A stretch of DNA of 64,000 nt, taken from positions 39,687-103,686 of the forward strand of contig NZ_OBDY01000037.1 of NCBI RefSeq assembly GCF_900215205.1, read 5' to 3'. Made by a program: the position numbers and the translations under genes. Shown here in pieces: positions 32,728 to 41,815 of this stretch. The number at the start of each line of letters is the position of its first letter. The stretch's first letter is position 1. The notes beneath the pieces are model-generated. The model did no database searches, was not told where the DNA came from, and saw only the letters and a list, made by a program, of their open reading frames with translations. The DNA comes from Paractinoplanes atraurantiacus (GTDB lineage: Bacteria > Actinomycetota > Actinomycetes > Mycobacteriales > Micromonosporaceae).

Positions 32728-35424
32728 ATGATGACGATCGATGGGTTCAGTCGTCGGCCGTTAATGAACTATCCAGTACGTCCATCGGGTCGGCGGCTGA
32801 CGATCGCCACGCACTGTCTGTCGGGGACGTTGGAGGACAAGCTGGCGGCGGCCGCGGCGGCGCGGTTCCATGGGGTTGAGCTGGCCGAGAGTGACCTGGT
32901 CAGCACCTCGTGGGGGCCGCGGAGGATCCGGGACGAGTGTGCGCGCCGCGGGCTCGCGGTGGACGCCTATCAGCCGTTCTCGGATTTCGAGGCGGTGCCG
33001 CCGGCGGTGCTGCGCGGCCATCTGCGGCGGGCCGAGCGGACCTTCGCCGTGCTGGGCGAGATCGGCGTGCGGACCGTGGTGGTCAGTTCGTCGATGTCCG
33101 GGGACGCCGTCGATGACGACGAGCTGGCGGCGGAGCAGCTGCGGGCGCTGGCCGGTGTGGCCGAGCGGAACGGGCTGCGGCTGGCCTATGAGGCGCTGGC
33201 CTGGGGGCGCTTCGTCAACACGACCGCGCACGCGTGGCGGATCGTGCGCATGGCGGATCATCCGGCGCTGGGGCTGTGCCTGGACAGCTTCCATGTGCTG
33301 ATCAAGGAGCCGGACGCCAAGAGCATCCGCGTTGTTCCGGGCGGGAAGATCTTCCACGTTCAGCTGGCGGACGCGCCCGGCACGGCCATGGACGTGGCCG
33401 AGCGGAGCCGGCACCACCGGCTCTTCCCCGGCCTGGGCGAGCTCGACGTCGCCACCTTCGCCCGGTACGTCGACGACACCGGCTACGACGGGCCGCTGTC
33501 GCTCGAAGTGTCGAACGACGTCTACCGGCAGGCCGATCCGCGGCACGCGGCCATCAACGGGATGCGCTCGGTGCTCGCGTTGAAGGCCGACGAGAAGCCG
33601 CCCGAGCTGACCGGCATCGTCTTCACCGAGCTGGCCGTCGACGACATCTCCGGGCCCGAGGTCTCCCATGCGCTGACGGCGCTCGGTTTCGTCAACTCCG
33701 GGAAGCATCGCTCCAAGCCGGTGCAGCTGTGGCAGCAGGGCACGGCTCGCATCCTTCTCAACTTCGCGGCGCAGCGGACGGTCGCCCCGGGCACGGCGAC
33801 CGTGTGCGCGCTGGCCGTGGAGACCGCCGATCCGGCCCGCTCGACCGCACGGGCCGAACGGCTGCTGGCCCCGGTGCTTCCCCGGCTGCGGCAACCGGAA
33901 GAGGCCGACCTCGCTTCGATCGCGGCCCCGGACGGCACTTCGATTTTTCTCGTACGCAACGAGAGTTGGCTCCGGGACTTCCAGAAGGTGACCTCTCCAC
34001 ATGAGAAACACATCGACGGAATCGACCACGTATCCCTCACCGACGAGGTGGACGACTTCGACGAATCCACGCTCTTCTACCGTGCCGTGCTCGGCCTGAG
34101 CGCCGAGGGGACCACCGAGATCGCGGCGCCGTTCGGGCCGATCCTCAGCCGGGCCGCCGCCGACCCCGGCCGCCGGGTGCGGATCGCGCTGAACACCGCA
34201 CCGATGCGCCGCGGCGACTGGGCCCCGGTCATCCCCAATCCGCAGCACGTCGCCTTTCGCACCGGCGACGCGATCGCCGCCGCCCGGGCGATGCGCGAGC
34301 ACGTGCTGAAGATCCCGGAGAACTACTACGCCGACCTCGACGCCCGTTTCGAGCTGGCGCCGGACTTCCTGGCCGCGCTGCGCGAGCACTCCGTCCTCTA
34401 CGACCGCGACGAGCACGGCGCCTATCTGCACTTCTCCACCGAGATGCTCGGGCACCGCGTCTTCTTCGCCGTGGTCCAGCGCCTCGACGGCTACGACGGG
34501 TACGGCCCGGCCGGCGCGCCCGTCCGGATGGCCGCCCAGCGTGAGCGGCGCCTGCTCAAACTACGGCAGCGCAAGGAACCGGACCAGCGCCACGACTTCT
34601 CCCTGGCCCATCTGACCGCACTCAGCCTGTCGCCGCCCGAGCTGGTCGACGCGGCGGCCGAGGCCGGATATCGCTATGTGGGCCTGCGATTGACACGGGT
34701 CACGCCGCAGGAGCCGCACTATCCGCTCGCCACCGACCCGGCCCTGATGCGCACGACCAAGGTGCGCCTGGCCGCCACCGGCATCGAGGTACTCGACATC
34801 GAGCTGGCCCGGATCAGCCCGGACGAGGACCCGCGCGACTTCCAGCGCTTCCTGGAGGCGGGCGCCGAACTCGGAGCGCGGCACGTCATCTGCCAGCTTC
34901 CCGACCCCGACCGGGCCCGCAAGACCGACCGGTTCGCGCTGCTGTGCGAGATGGCCCGGCCGCTCGGGCTCACCGTCGACCTCGAGTTTCCCTCCTGGAC
35001 AGAGACACCGGACCTCAATTCGGCCGTACGGGTTCTGCGCGGCGCCGCCCAGCCCAACGCCGGCATCCTCGTCGACCTCCTGCACTTCGCGCGATCCGGT
35101 TCGAGCGTGGCCGACCTGCGGCAGTTGCCGGCCGAGTGGTTCCACTTCGTGCACGTCTGCGACGCGCCCCCGGCCGTGCCGGCCACCAACGAGGGCCTCA
35201 TCCACACCGCCCGCTTCGAGCGCCTCTTCCCCGGCGAGGGCGGCATCGACATCACCGGCATCCTCGGCGCGCTGCCGCCCGGCCTCCCCTACGCCTTGGA
35301 GATTCCCCGCGCCACGCTCGTCGCCCAGGTCGGCGGCAAGGAACACGCCCGGCTGGCCCTGAGCCGCACCCGCGACCACCTCGAACCCCGAAAGGACGCC
35401 CCATGGACCGACGCACCCTCCTAG
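32728..35424 (+). CDS. 3-dehydroshikimate dehydratase-like protein: barrel + HPPD-like domain + second barrel
   Basis: An 898-residue fusion. Residues about 20-290 are an AP-endonuclease-2/xylose-isomerase TIM barrel with the dehydratase metal set in order: Glu155 (LAYEALAWG), Asp186 and His189 (LCLDSFHV), Gln212 (FHVQLADAP) and Glu260 (LSLEVSND). Residues about 300-600 are a double VOC, 4-hydroxyphenylpyruvate-dioxygenase-like domain with His434 (IDHVSL) and His507 (PQHVAF), but the third metal ligand expected in FFExxQR is Ala581. Residues about 615-890 form another TIM barrel (VDLEFPSW, ILVDLLHFARSG, HVCDAP, YALEIPR). Two-domain dehydratases of the QuiC/QsuB type are known; the third domain is unusual. 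The family turns 3-dehydroshikimate into protocatechuate. An AAGGT site precedes the ATG. Its end overlaps the esterase gene by 22 bases. Confidence 0.9.
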   Translation: MMTIDGFSRRPLMNYPVRPSGRRLTIATHCLSGTLEDKLAAAAAARFHGVELAESDLVSTSWGPRRIRDECARRGLAVDAYQPFSDFEAVPPAVLRGHLRRAERTFAVLGEIGVRTVVVSSSMSGDAVDDDELAAEQLRALAGVAERNGLRLAYEALAWGRFVNTTAHAWRIVRMADHPALGLCLDSFHVLIKEPDAKSIRVVPGGKIFHVQLADAPGTAMDVAERSRHHRLFPGLGELDVATFARYVDDTGYDGPLSLEVSNDVYRQADPRHAAINGMRSVLALKADEKPPELTGIVFTELAVDDISGPEVSHALTALGFVNSGKHRSKPVQLWQQGTARILLNFAAQRTVAPGTATVCALAVETADPARSTARAERLLAPVLPRLRQPEEADLASIAAPDGTSIFLVRNESWLRDFQKVTSPHEKHIDGIDHVSLTDEVDDFDESTLFYRAVLGLSAEGTTEIAAPFGPILSRAAADPGRRVRIALNTAPMRRGDWAPVIPNPQHVAFRTGDAIAAARAMREHVLKIPENYYADLDARFELAPDFLAALREHSVLYDRDEHGAYLHFSTEMLGHRVFFAVVQRLDGYDGYGPAGAPVRMAAQRERRLLKLRQRKEPDQRHDFSLAHLTALSLSPPELVDAAAEAGYRYVGLRLTRVTPQEPHYPLATDPALMRTTKVRLAATGIEVLDIELARISPDEDPRDFQRFLEAGAELGARHVICQLPDPDRARKTDRFALLCEMARPLGLTVDLEFPSWTETPDLNSAVRVLRGAAQPNAGILVDLLHFARSGSSVADLRQLPAEWFHFVHVCDAPPAVPATNEGLIHTARFERLFPGEGGIDITGILGALPPGLPYALEIPRATLVAQVGGKEHARLALSRTRDHLEPRKDAPWTDAPS

Positions 35425-37124
35425 GTGGCAGCGCCGCCCTCGCCGTGGCCGCCGGCTTGTCCCCCACCCCGGCATCGGCGTCGACCGGCGCCGCGCGTTC
35501 CCTCGACGGCCGCCCGTTCCCCGGCTACGACTACTCCCGGGCCAACAAGCTGCCCCGCGAGATGGCCGGCTGGTGGACGAAGTCGTTCGACAATGGCCGT
35601 ACGGCAAAGGTCTACATCTCCCCCGAGACCCCGATCCGCTCCTACTTCACCGTCATCGCCGTGCCGGAGGGCGGATCGGACGCCGTCGTCCGCGAGTGGC
35701 GAAGGATCGCCGACGAGCGCGAGGAGGGCCTGTTCATCCTCGAACCCGGGCCCGGTGGCTGGGGAACACCCGAGGAGGAGGCCGCGTACGTCGGCGCGGC
35801 CCTGGCCTTCTTCCAGAGCAACCGCTACTTCTCCATCTTCGGCCTGCACTATCTGGTCGGTTACGGCGCCGGCGGCCCCGCGCTCGAGGCGTGGGCCGTC
35901 GCTCACCCTCTCCGGGTCATCGCCCAGGCGTACGTCGACTCGCCCGGCCTGAGACAGGACTACCTCGACGGGTACGCGTCGCGGACGTTCGACGGGACGA
36001 CCGACGGCTACACGCCCGTCGTGTTCCCGCCCGGATTCGACCTGATCCGTTATGACGAAACGGTTCTGCCGACCCTGTACGCCGATCCCCGCCGCTCCAT
36101 CGGCCCGAGCCTCGCCTACTGGAAGAAGGCCAACCGTGGCGACCGCTGGATGACGTCGCACGCCGGCCCGATCGCCCGGACCGTGGTGCGGCACGGACGT
36201 GTGTCCACGCGGCAGATTCTCGCCTTCCTGACCTTCTACACCCGGTACGAGAACTTCTTCGCGTACGGCAATCAGCTCTTCGAGCGCGCCGACTACGACC
36301 GCCTCGGCGTCGAGGTCCACACGATGACCGTGAACGGCTTCGTCCGCGAATATCTGGTCTACCGCCCCGAGTCGGCCCGCCGGAACGCGCCGGTCCTGTT
36401 CGTCTGGCCCGGCAACAGCCAGACCGACAAGGTGTTCCTCGACGCCACCCAGTGGTGGAAGGTCGCCCGGCGCGAGGGCTTCCTGCTCGTCGTCGTCTGC
36501 GAGCAGTACAGCGTCAACTCCGTCTCGGTCAGCCACCGCGACTCGCTGTCATTCTTCCGGCAGCTGCGCGAGACCGTCATCGCCCGGTACGACGTCGACC
36601 CCACCCGCTTCTACTCGACCGGCCAGTCGGCCGGCAGCTCGGTCACCCAGAACCTGGCCATCGCCTTCCCCGAGTATTTCGCCGCCGTGGCCTCGACCTC
36701 GTTCACCGCCGCTCCCGACGCGGCCGGCAACGTCACCCTCGACGGCGTCGCCCATCCGGCCAGCAACCGCCCGATCCCCACGTATCAGATCTACGGCTAC
36801 GGCGATCTGGCCTTCCTCGAGGGCACGCTGTGGGACGACATCGACAACCAGCTCGACGCCTGGGCCGGCTATCACCTGCGGGTCAACGGGCTCACCCTGG
36901 GCGACGTCGTCCAGGAGGGCCGCAGTGGATATCGCCGCCGCTTCCAGACCTGGAGCTGGAAGCGGCGCGGCATCCCGGTCGTCAAGGTGACGAAGAACCT
37001 CTACCGGTCGCACAACACCATGGCCGAGGAGTGCCCGCTGCTCTGGGACTTCCTCAAGCACTACCGGTGTGTGCCGGAGCCGGACGGGTCGGTGACGCGC
37101 TACTACGACCACCGGCGCCTCTGA
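35403..37124 (+). CDS. exported alpha/beta-hydrolase (PHB-depolymerase/LpqC-like esterase)
   Basis: A 573-residue protein with a short twin-arginine-like leader (MDRRTLLGGSAALAVAAGLS, cleavage near ASA). The C-terminal half is an esterase of the PHB-depolymerase/feruloyl-esterase type: VLFVWPGNSQTDKVF is the oxyanion side, TGQSAGSSVTQNLA holds the nucleophile Ser elbow (G-x-S-x-G), and the His is probably in SHNTMAEECPLLWDF. The N-terminal 280 residues are a family-specific extension. The AAAGGAC site lies inside the preceding dehydratase-like gene, which it overlaps by 22 bases, so both are translated together. An esterase releasing hydroxybenzoate- or cinnamate-like or quinate/shikimate esters would feed the upstream enzyme; this link is inference. 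Confidence 0.87.
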   Translation: MDRRTLLGGSAALAVAAGLSPTPASASTGAARSLDGRPFPGYDYSRANKLPREMAGWWTKSFDNGRTAKVYISPETPIRSYFTVIAVPEGGSDAVVREWRRIADEREEGLFILEPGPGGWGTPEEEAAYVGAALAFFQSNRYFSIFGLHYLVGYGAGGPALEAWAVAHPLRVIAQAYVDSPGLRQDYLDGYASRTFDGTTDGYTPVVFPPGFDLIRYDETVLPTLYADPRRSIGPSLAYWKKANRGDRWMTSHAGPIARTVVRHGRVSTRQILAFLTFYTRYENFFAYGNQLFERADYDRLGVEVHTMTVNGFVREYLVYRPESARRNAPVLFVWPGNSQTDKVFLDATQWWKVARREGFLLVVVCEQYSVNSVSVSHRDSLSFFRQLRETVIARYDVDPTRFYSTGQSAGSSVTQNLAIAFPEYFAAVASTSFTAAPDAAGNVTLDGVAHPASNRPIPTYQIYGYGDLAFLEGTLWDDIDNQLDAWAGYHLRVNGLTLGDVVQEGRSGYRRRFQTWSWKRRGIPVVKVTKNLYRSHNTMAEECPLLWDFLKHYRCVPEPDGSVTRYYDHRRL

Positions 37125-38514
37125 GGATGCCCCAGCCGACCAGGGCCGCGGCGACTACGGTGAGCGTGAGGCCGGCGGCGGTCAGGGCGCCGTGGAACTC
37201 CGCGGTCTGGCCGGCGGTCCAGGGTGTGGCGGTGAGCGGGCCGGTGAACATCGCGGCCAGGATGGTGCCGGCCGCGGCCAGGCCGGCGCCGCTGCTCACC
37301 TGCGAGGCGGTGTCGGTGAGGGCCACGCCGATGGAGGTCCGGCTCTCCGGCAGGCCGCGCAGCACGCTGGTGCCGGCGAGGACGCCGACCAGGCGCAGGC
37401 CGGCCGCCATGAGGACCAGGGCGACCGCGACCCACAGGTAGCCGTGGCGGCCGAGCAGGGCGTAGACGGCCAGGCCGGCCACGACCGCGACCGCGCTGAG
37501 CCGGCCGGTCAGTTCCAGGCCGAAGCGCTTGACGAGTGGGTTGAGCAGCGCGCCGCCGGCGATCAGGACGACGACCTGCGGCAGCATGCCGAGGGAGGCC
37601 AAGCCGGCCGACCAGCCCCAGTCGAGCTGCATCTGGAGCGTCATGAGATAGCCGGCGCCGGCGATGGCCAGCCCGGTCGCGGCCTTGAAGGCCAGGCCGC
37701 TGGAGACCAGCGGGTGGGCGACCAGCTTCAGGTCGACGATCGGGTGCCGGGCCGAGCGCTCGCGGAGCACGAAGAGCACCGCGGCGGCGACGGCCGCCGC
37801 GGTGAGGGCCCAGGGCGCCCAGGCGCCGGCGCCCTCGTCGACGAACAGGGTCGGCGCGACCAGCGCGGCCACGATGGCGGCGGTGCCGAGGACCGCGCCG
37901 GCCACATCGACCGGGTCGGTGTTGAGGCCGGCCGCGTCGTCCGGGGCGATGCCGGACCACACGCCGGCCATGGCGAGCAGGGCGATCGGCACGTTGACCA
38001 GCAGCAGGGCCTGCCAGGGGGCGATCGCGAGGGCGAAGCCGCCGACCGTCGGGCCGATGGCCAGGCCGACGATGCCGACGGTCGAGATCACGTTGAAGGC
38101 CCGCACGCGCAGGCGGTCGTCGTCGAACAGGCGGAAGGCCAGCGCGGCCGAGCCCGGCGTGGTCATGGCGGCCGCGACACCCATGGCCACGCGGACCGCG
38201 ATCAGCTCCTCGGCGGTGGTGACGAAGGCGGTGGCCAGGCTGGCCACCGCGAGCAGGGCCAGCCCGATCAGCATGACGCGGCGGCGGCCGTAGCGGTCGG
38301 CGACCGCGCCGAAGGCCAGCATGAGCCCGCCGAAGACGACGGCGTAGGCGGCGGTGACCCATTGCAGGGCGGTGGCCGACGCGTGGAGCTCCCGCCCGAT
38401 CGTGGGCAGGGCGACGGTGAGGATGGAGTTGTCGAGCATCTCGAACAGGAACACGGCGGACAGCCCGGCCAGGGCCACCCACGCCTCCCGCAGGGATCGC
38501 GGTGATGTACGCAT
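37054..38514 (-). CDS. MFS multidrug exporter, 14-helix EmrB/QacA type
   Basis: A 486-residue membrane protein with about 14 hydrophobic segments. Motif A is GAVADRYGRRRVML, motif C-like GPTVGGFAL follows, and DNSILTVALPTIGREL is the conserved start of helix 1 with the Asp of the DHA2 family. It should export drugs by proton antiport. I chose the ATG at 38514 (MRTSPRSLREAW), since the longer frame crosses the operator region. It is divergent from a TetR gene across three palindromes, so TetR control is very likely. Its 3' end overlaps the convergent esterase gene by 71 bases. Confidence 0.92.
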   Translation of the reverse strand: MRTSPRSLREAWVALAGLSAVFLFEMLDNSILTVALPTIGRELHASATALQWVTAAYAVVFGGLMLAFGAVADRYGRRRVMLIGLALLAVASLATAFVTTAEELIAVRVAMGVAAAMTTPGSAALAFRLFDDDRLRVRAFNVISTVGIVGLAIGPTVGGFALAIAPWQALLLVNVPIALLAMAGVWSGIAPDDAAGLNTDPVDVAGAVLGTAAIVAALVAPTLFVDEGAGAWAPWALTAAAVAAAVLFVLRERSARHPIVDLKLVAHPLVSSGLAFKAATGLAIAGAGYLMTLQMQLDWGWSAGLASLGMLPQVVVLIAGGALLNPLVKRFGLELTGRLSAVAVVAGLAVYALLGRHGYLWVAVALVLMAAGLRLVGVLAGTSVLRGLPESRTSIGVALTDTASQVSSGAGLAAAGTILAAMFTGPLTATPWTAGQTAEFHGALTAAGLTLTVVAAALVGWGILRGAGGRSSASPTRPAPAHTGSA

Positions 38515-38531
38515 ACGACGACCATGAATCA

Positions 38532-38585
38532 GAACAGTGTTCGGGTCAATACGAACGCTGTTCTTAGTGAAACAGAACACTGTTC
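38532..38585. promoter_or_regulatory. three 11-bp GAAC-N3-GTTC palindromes
   Basis: GAACAGTGTTC (38532-38542), GAACGCTGTTC (38553-38563) and GAACACTGTTC (38575-38585) lie between the exporter and the TetR gene, 21 and 22 bases centre to centre, which is two helix turns. This fits three TetR dimers on one face of the DNA. Confidence 0.88.
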
Positions 38586-38608
38586 GCCGAATGCGCTAAG
38601 CTGCTGGT

Positions 38609-39325
38609 ATGTCACCGACTCCGGAGCAGCGGCGCACGGCTCGGCGCCAGTTCGGCGCGGTCCCGGCCGATGCCGGCCTGCGCCGCGGCCCGTCCCGCGG
38701 GGCGAAGAAGCCCATCACGGTCGACCTCATCCTCGACACGGCGTTCGACATCGTGGCGCGGGAGGGCTTCGAGGCCCTGACGATGCGGCGGGTGGCCACC
38801 GCGCTGGAGACGGGCCCGTCGTCGCTCTACGCCCACGTGGTCAACAAGGAGGACCTGGACGAGCTGCTCATCGGCCGGCTGTGCGCCGAGATCGACCTGC
38901 CCGAGCCGGACCCCGCCGCCTGGCGGGAGCAGATCATCAGCGTCTGCGGCCGGCTGCGCGAGCAATATCTGCGCTTCCCCGGCATCTCCCGGGCTGCCCT
39001 GGCCTCCGCGCCGACCAACACGGACACGCTGCGCGTCGGCGAGGGGATGTTCGCCATCCTGCTCGCGGGCGGCATCGAGCCGCAGACCGCGGCCTGGGCC
39101 GTCGACGCGCTGAACCTGTACGTCACCGCCCACAGCCTCGAGGTCTCCCTGGTCGGCGGTGACGGCTGGGTGGCCGGCCGCGACGAGCTCATGAGCCGGC
39201 TGACCGGCCTGCCCGACTCCTTCCCGAACACGAGGCGGTACGCGGCCGAGCTGACTTCCGGCTCCACCGCGGACCGCTTCACGTTCACCCTCAACCTGAT
39301 GCTGGACGGCCTCAACCGACCTTGA
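38609..39325 (+). CDS. TetR-family regulator (TetR_C type)
   Basis: A 238-residue repressor. The HTH part is DLILDTAFDIVAREGFEALT, MRRVATALETGPSSLYAHVVNKEDL, and the rest is the tetracycline-repressor-like ligand-binding domain (YLRFPGISRAALASAPTNTD, AAWAVDALNLYVTAHSLE). A 35-residue basic extension (RRTARRQFGAVPADAG...) precedes the HTH. It should bind the three palindromes and repress the divergent MFS exporter until a drug binds. Its 3' end overlaps that of the convergent Sde182-like gene by 14 bases. Confidence 0.93.
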   Translation: MSPTPEQRRTARRQFGAVPADAGLRRGPSRGAKKPITVDLILDTAFDIVAREGFEALTMRRVATALETGPSSLYAHVVNKEDLDELLIGRLCAEIDLPEPDPAAWREQIISVCGRLREQYLRFPGISRAALASAPTNTDTLRVGEGMFAILLAGGIEPQTAAWAVDALNLYVTAHSLEVSLVGGDGWVAGRDELMSRLTGLPDSFPNTRRYAAELTSGSTADRFTFTLNLMLDGLNRP

Positions 39326-40826
39326 TCATTACCCGGTCGTAGCGGGTGAGCGGGTGCTCACCGTTGTCGGTGGCCTCGACGATGACCGAGATGGTCTGGC
39401 CCCGCTCGGCGTCCGACGGCACCTTCACCGTCGCCCGGTCGCCGCGGGCGGTCACCGTGACCGCGCCCGGATAGGTGCCCTCCTCGCGGTACTGCCACCA
39501 GCGCACGGCCACCCGGTCGCGGTCCGGGTCCGGCGTGCGGGCGGACAACGAGACGGAGGCGCCCGGCTTGGCGCGCACGGAGTCCACGGCCTGGACCGCC
39601 GGGGCATGGTTTCCCCGCCGGTACGACGGCATCAGCGTCCACTGGATGCGGGCGGCGAAGTCGTTCTGGGCGGCCGCGGCCCAGCGCAGCGTCGTCAGAT
39701 CCTCGACGTCGGCGCCGGAGGCGTCCTTCTCGGTGGGAACGAGCTTCCAGAGGTTGGGCGAGGCCGAGACCTGCGTGGCCCGGCCGCCCCAGCCGCCGAG
39801 GGCCGGGCGGGAAGGCGCTTGGATTCCCGTGTCCAGCAACGGGTTGAAGGCGACGTTGTCCCCTTCGGACAGGAAGTCGTACGGCTCCAGGGGCTTGCAC
39901 CAGCCCTTGGGGGCCTCCGAGGGGAGGCCGAAGATGTCGAGCGGGTCGCCCGGCATGGCCTGCCCGTCGAGCCAGGAGCGGTACAACGACCCGTACGGCC
40001 CGATCTGAATGTTGGCTTTGGTCCAGGCCCCGGTGAAGTAGACACGGTCGGCCGGCAGACCGCGCACATTGCCGGCGCCGCCCCAATCGCAGTTGTAACC
40101 CCAGGTCGCGTACCCCGCCGAAAGCTCCTCGACGCGCAGCGCCGGCCACTTCACCGCGATGTAGTTCGCGTAGGTCTCGTCCTGGAAGCCACTGGCGAGG
40201 ATGACCGCCTTGGCCGAAACGGCGGCCTGCACCCGTTTCCACTGCGGTGTCCGCGCGTAGCGGTCCTCGATGGACTTCAGCGCGCGGGCGATGGTCGAGG
40301 TGCCGCCCCACGCCTGGAGGTACAAGGGTCGCGGGTCCTTGTCGAGCAGCAGGTCGCGGATCAGGTCGGAGCCGGGCGTGTCGGCCGACATCTCCCCCTC
40401 GAAGTCGATGTTGCCGACCCGGACGAGGGAGCGCAGCCTGGCCGGCGAGGGATAGTCCGGGTCGTGCTTCTTCAGATTCCCATAGACCTTGGCATACGCC
40501 GGGAGGACCTGATCCTGGATGGTCCGCGTTCCCGTCCAGCGCCACGAGGTCTGCGGTGTCGTGTATTCGCGATCGGGCAGGAAGAACTCGGTGCCCTGGC
40601 CGTCGCCCGCCCAGTGGAACTTGCTGCTGGTGTAGACGATGCCCTGCGTGTCGACGTCGTTGGTGTAGAGCAGATAGCGGATCAGCGAGGCGAGGTCGTC
40701 CTGCTCCATGTCCGTGGTGACGACCGTGCGCGGTTTCACTGAGGAGGCGGAGGGGTGCGCGGCGGCGGGCGCCGAGATGGTCAGGGACGCGGCGACCGCA
40801 CACACCGCCAGCAGGCGAAGGCGCAT
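39312..40826 (-). CDS. secreted Sde182/DUF1593 protein (nucleoside-hydrolase-like), copy 1
   Basis: A 504-residue protein with AAGGAG site and signal peptide (LLAVCAVAASLTISAPAAA). The mature N-terminal part starts RTVVTTDMEQDDLASLIRYL, a nucleoside-hydrolase-like Asp cluster, followed by GIVYTSSKFHWAGDG and YLQAWGGTSTIARAL. The C-terminal 110 residues are a small beta domain (VRWWQYREEGTYPGA). Both parts match the Pfam family named after cellulose-binding Sde182. Nucleoside hydrolases cleave furanosyl bonds, so this may be a furanosidase for a plant glycan, but no activity is established by sequence. Last gene of the sugar operon, three bases after the isomerase; a paralogue starts the divergent unit. 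Confidence 0.88.
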   Translation of the reverse strand: MRLRLLAVCAVAASLTISAPAAAHPSASSVKPRTVVTTDMEQDDLASLIRYLLYTNDVDTQGIVYTSSKFHWAGDGQGTEFFLPDREYTTPQTSWRWTGTRTIQDQVLPAYAKVYGNLKKHDPDYPSPARLRSLVRVGNIDFEGEMSADTPGSDLIRDLLLDKDPRPLYLQAWGGTSTIARALKSIEDRYARTPQWKRVQAAVSAKAVILASGFQDETYANYIAVKWPALRVEELSAGYATWGYNCDWGGAGNVRGLPADRVYFTGAWTKANIQIGPYGSLYRSWLDGQAMPGDPLDIFGLPSEAPKGWCKPLEPYDFLSEGDNVAFNPLLDTGIQAPSRPALGGWGGRATQVSASPNLWKLVPTEKDASGADVEDLTTLRWAAAAQNDFAARIQWTLMPSYRRGNHAPAVQAVDSVRAKPGASVSLSARTPDPDRDRVAVRWWQYREEGTYPGAVTVTARGDRATVKVPSDAERGQTISVIVEATDNGEHPLTRYDRVMIKVG

Positions 40827-40828
40827 GG

Positions 40829-41815
40829 CTACTCCTTGACCTCGCCGAACAGGGCGTTCTGGACGATGCGCTGGGCCGCCATCGCGTCCTGCCGCTCCTG
40901 GGCCTCGGCCAGCGCGGCCGTGTCGAGGCGGTCGAGGGCGCGGTAGATGCGCTTGAGGATGCCGATCGACGTACGGGCGGCGTCGACCGAGTCCTCGCGG
41001 AACGGGAACTGGTCGAGCTGCCAGACGCCGTCCCAGTTGTTCTTGCGCAGCGTGTGGAAGAACTCGAAGATCTCGGTCAGGTGCACGGTGCCGACGACCA
41101 GATCGTCGTCCCAGCCGCGCAGGTTGTCGTTGACATCCATGCCGTACAGGCGGCCGTGGTCGATGATCAGCTGGGCCGCGTCGGCCGGCGACTCGCCGCC
41201 GTACAGGCTGTGGCCGAAGTCGAGCAGGATGCCGACGTTGTCCAGGCCGATCTCCTGGATGCCCAGCAGCGAGCGGGCGGCCGAGTCCCAGGTCATCTTG
41301 ACCCGCGGCTCGCGCGGCTTGTACTCGATGGCGAACTTGAGGTCGGGGTGGGCGCCGGCCAGCTCGCGCATGCCGTCGACGGCCAGCTTCCACAGGGTGC
41401 GGTGGTCGACCTGGAACGGGTAGTCCCAGCCGTCCTGGCCGGGCCAGATCTTCACGTAATCGGCGCCCAGCTCGCGCACGATGCCGGCCGCCTCGTGCAT
41501 CAGGTCGAGCGCGGCCTTGCGGACGGCCGGATCGGGGTTGGTGAACGAGCCGCGGCTGAACTTGCGCAGATAGATCTCGGGGGTGATGCCGATGGCCGTG
41601 AGGCCCTGCGCGGCCAGGGCGTCCTTGACCTCGGAGAGGCCGACGCCCCGGGTGAACGGGTAGTTGAGGTCGACCACCGACAGGTCCTCGACCTGCCCGG
41701 CCAGCTCGATCGCCTCGAGAGTGGTGCGCGACGGGCCGTAGCCGTCGGTGGCGTAGCGGTCGACGTAGGTGGCGAAGTGCCACAGTCCGGCGCCGAAGCG
41801 GGGGTACTCGGTCAT
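40829..41815 (-). CDS. TIM-barrel sugar isomerase (xylose-isomerase-like)
   Basis: A 328-residue cytosolic protein of the AP_endonuc_2 family. Likely metal ligands are Glu in FAIEYKPREPRV, Asp/His in ILLDFGHSLYGG, Asp in YGMDVNDNLRGW and Asp in QLDQFPFRED. The N-terminus GAGLWHFATYVDRYATDGYG and VKIWPGQDGWDYPFQVDHRT segment are typical of aldose-ketose isomerases outside the classical xylose isomerases; D-apiose isomerase belongs to this group. It overlaps the kinase gene by four bases. In the operon it would convert the imported aldose to the ketose that the FGGY kinase phosphorylates. Confidence 0.88.
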   Translation of the reverse strand: MTEYPRFGAGLWHFATYVDRYATDGYGPSRTTLEAIELAGQVEDLSVVDLNYPFTRGVGLSEVKDALAAQGLTAIGITPEIYLRKFSRGSFTNPDPAVRKAALDLMHEAAGIVRELGADYVKIWPGQDGWDYPFQVDHRTLWKLAVDGMRELAGAHPDLKFAIEYKPREPRVKMTWDSAARSLLGIQEIGLDNVGILLDFGHSLYGGESPADAAQLIIDHGRLYGMDVNDNLRGWDDDLVVGTVHLTEIFEFFHTLRKNNWDGVWQLDQFPFREDSVDAARTSIGILKRIYRALDRLDTAALAEAQERQDAMAAQRIVQNALFGEVKE

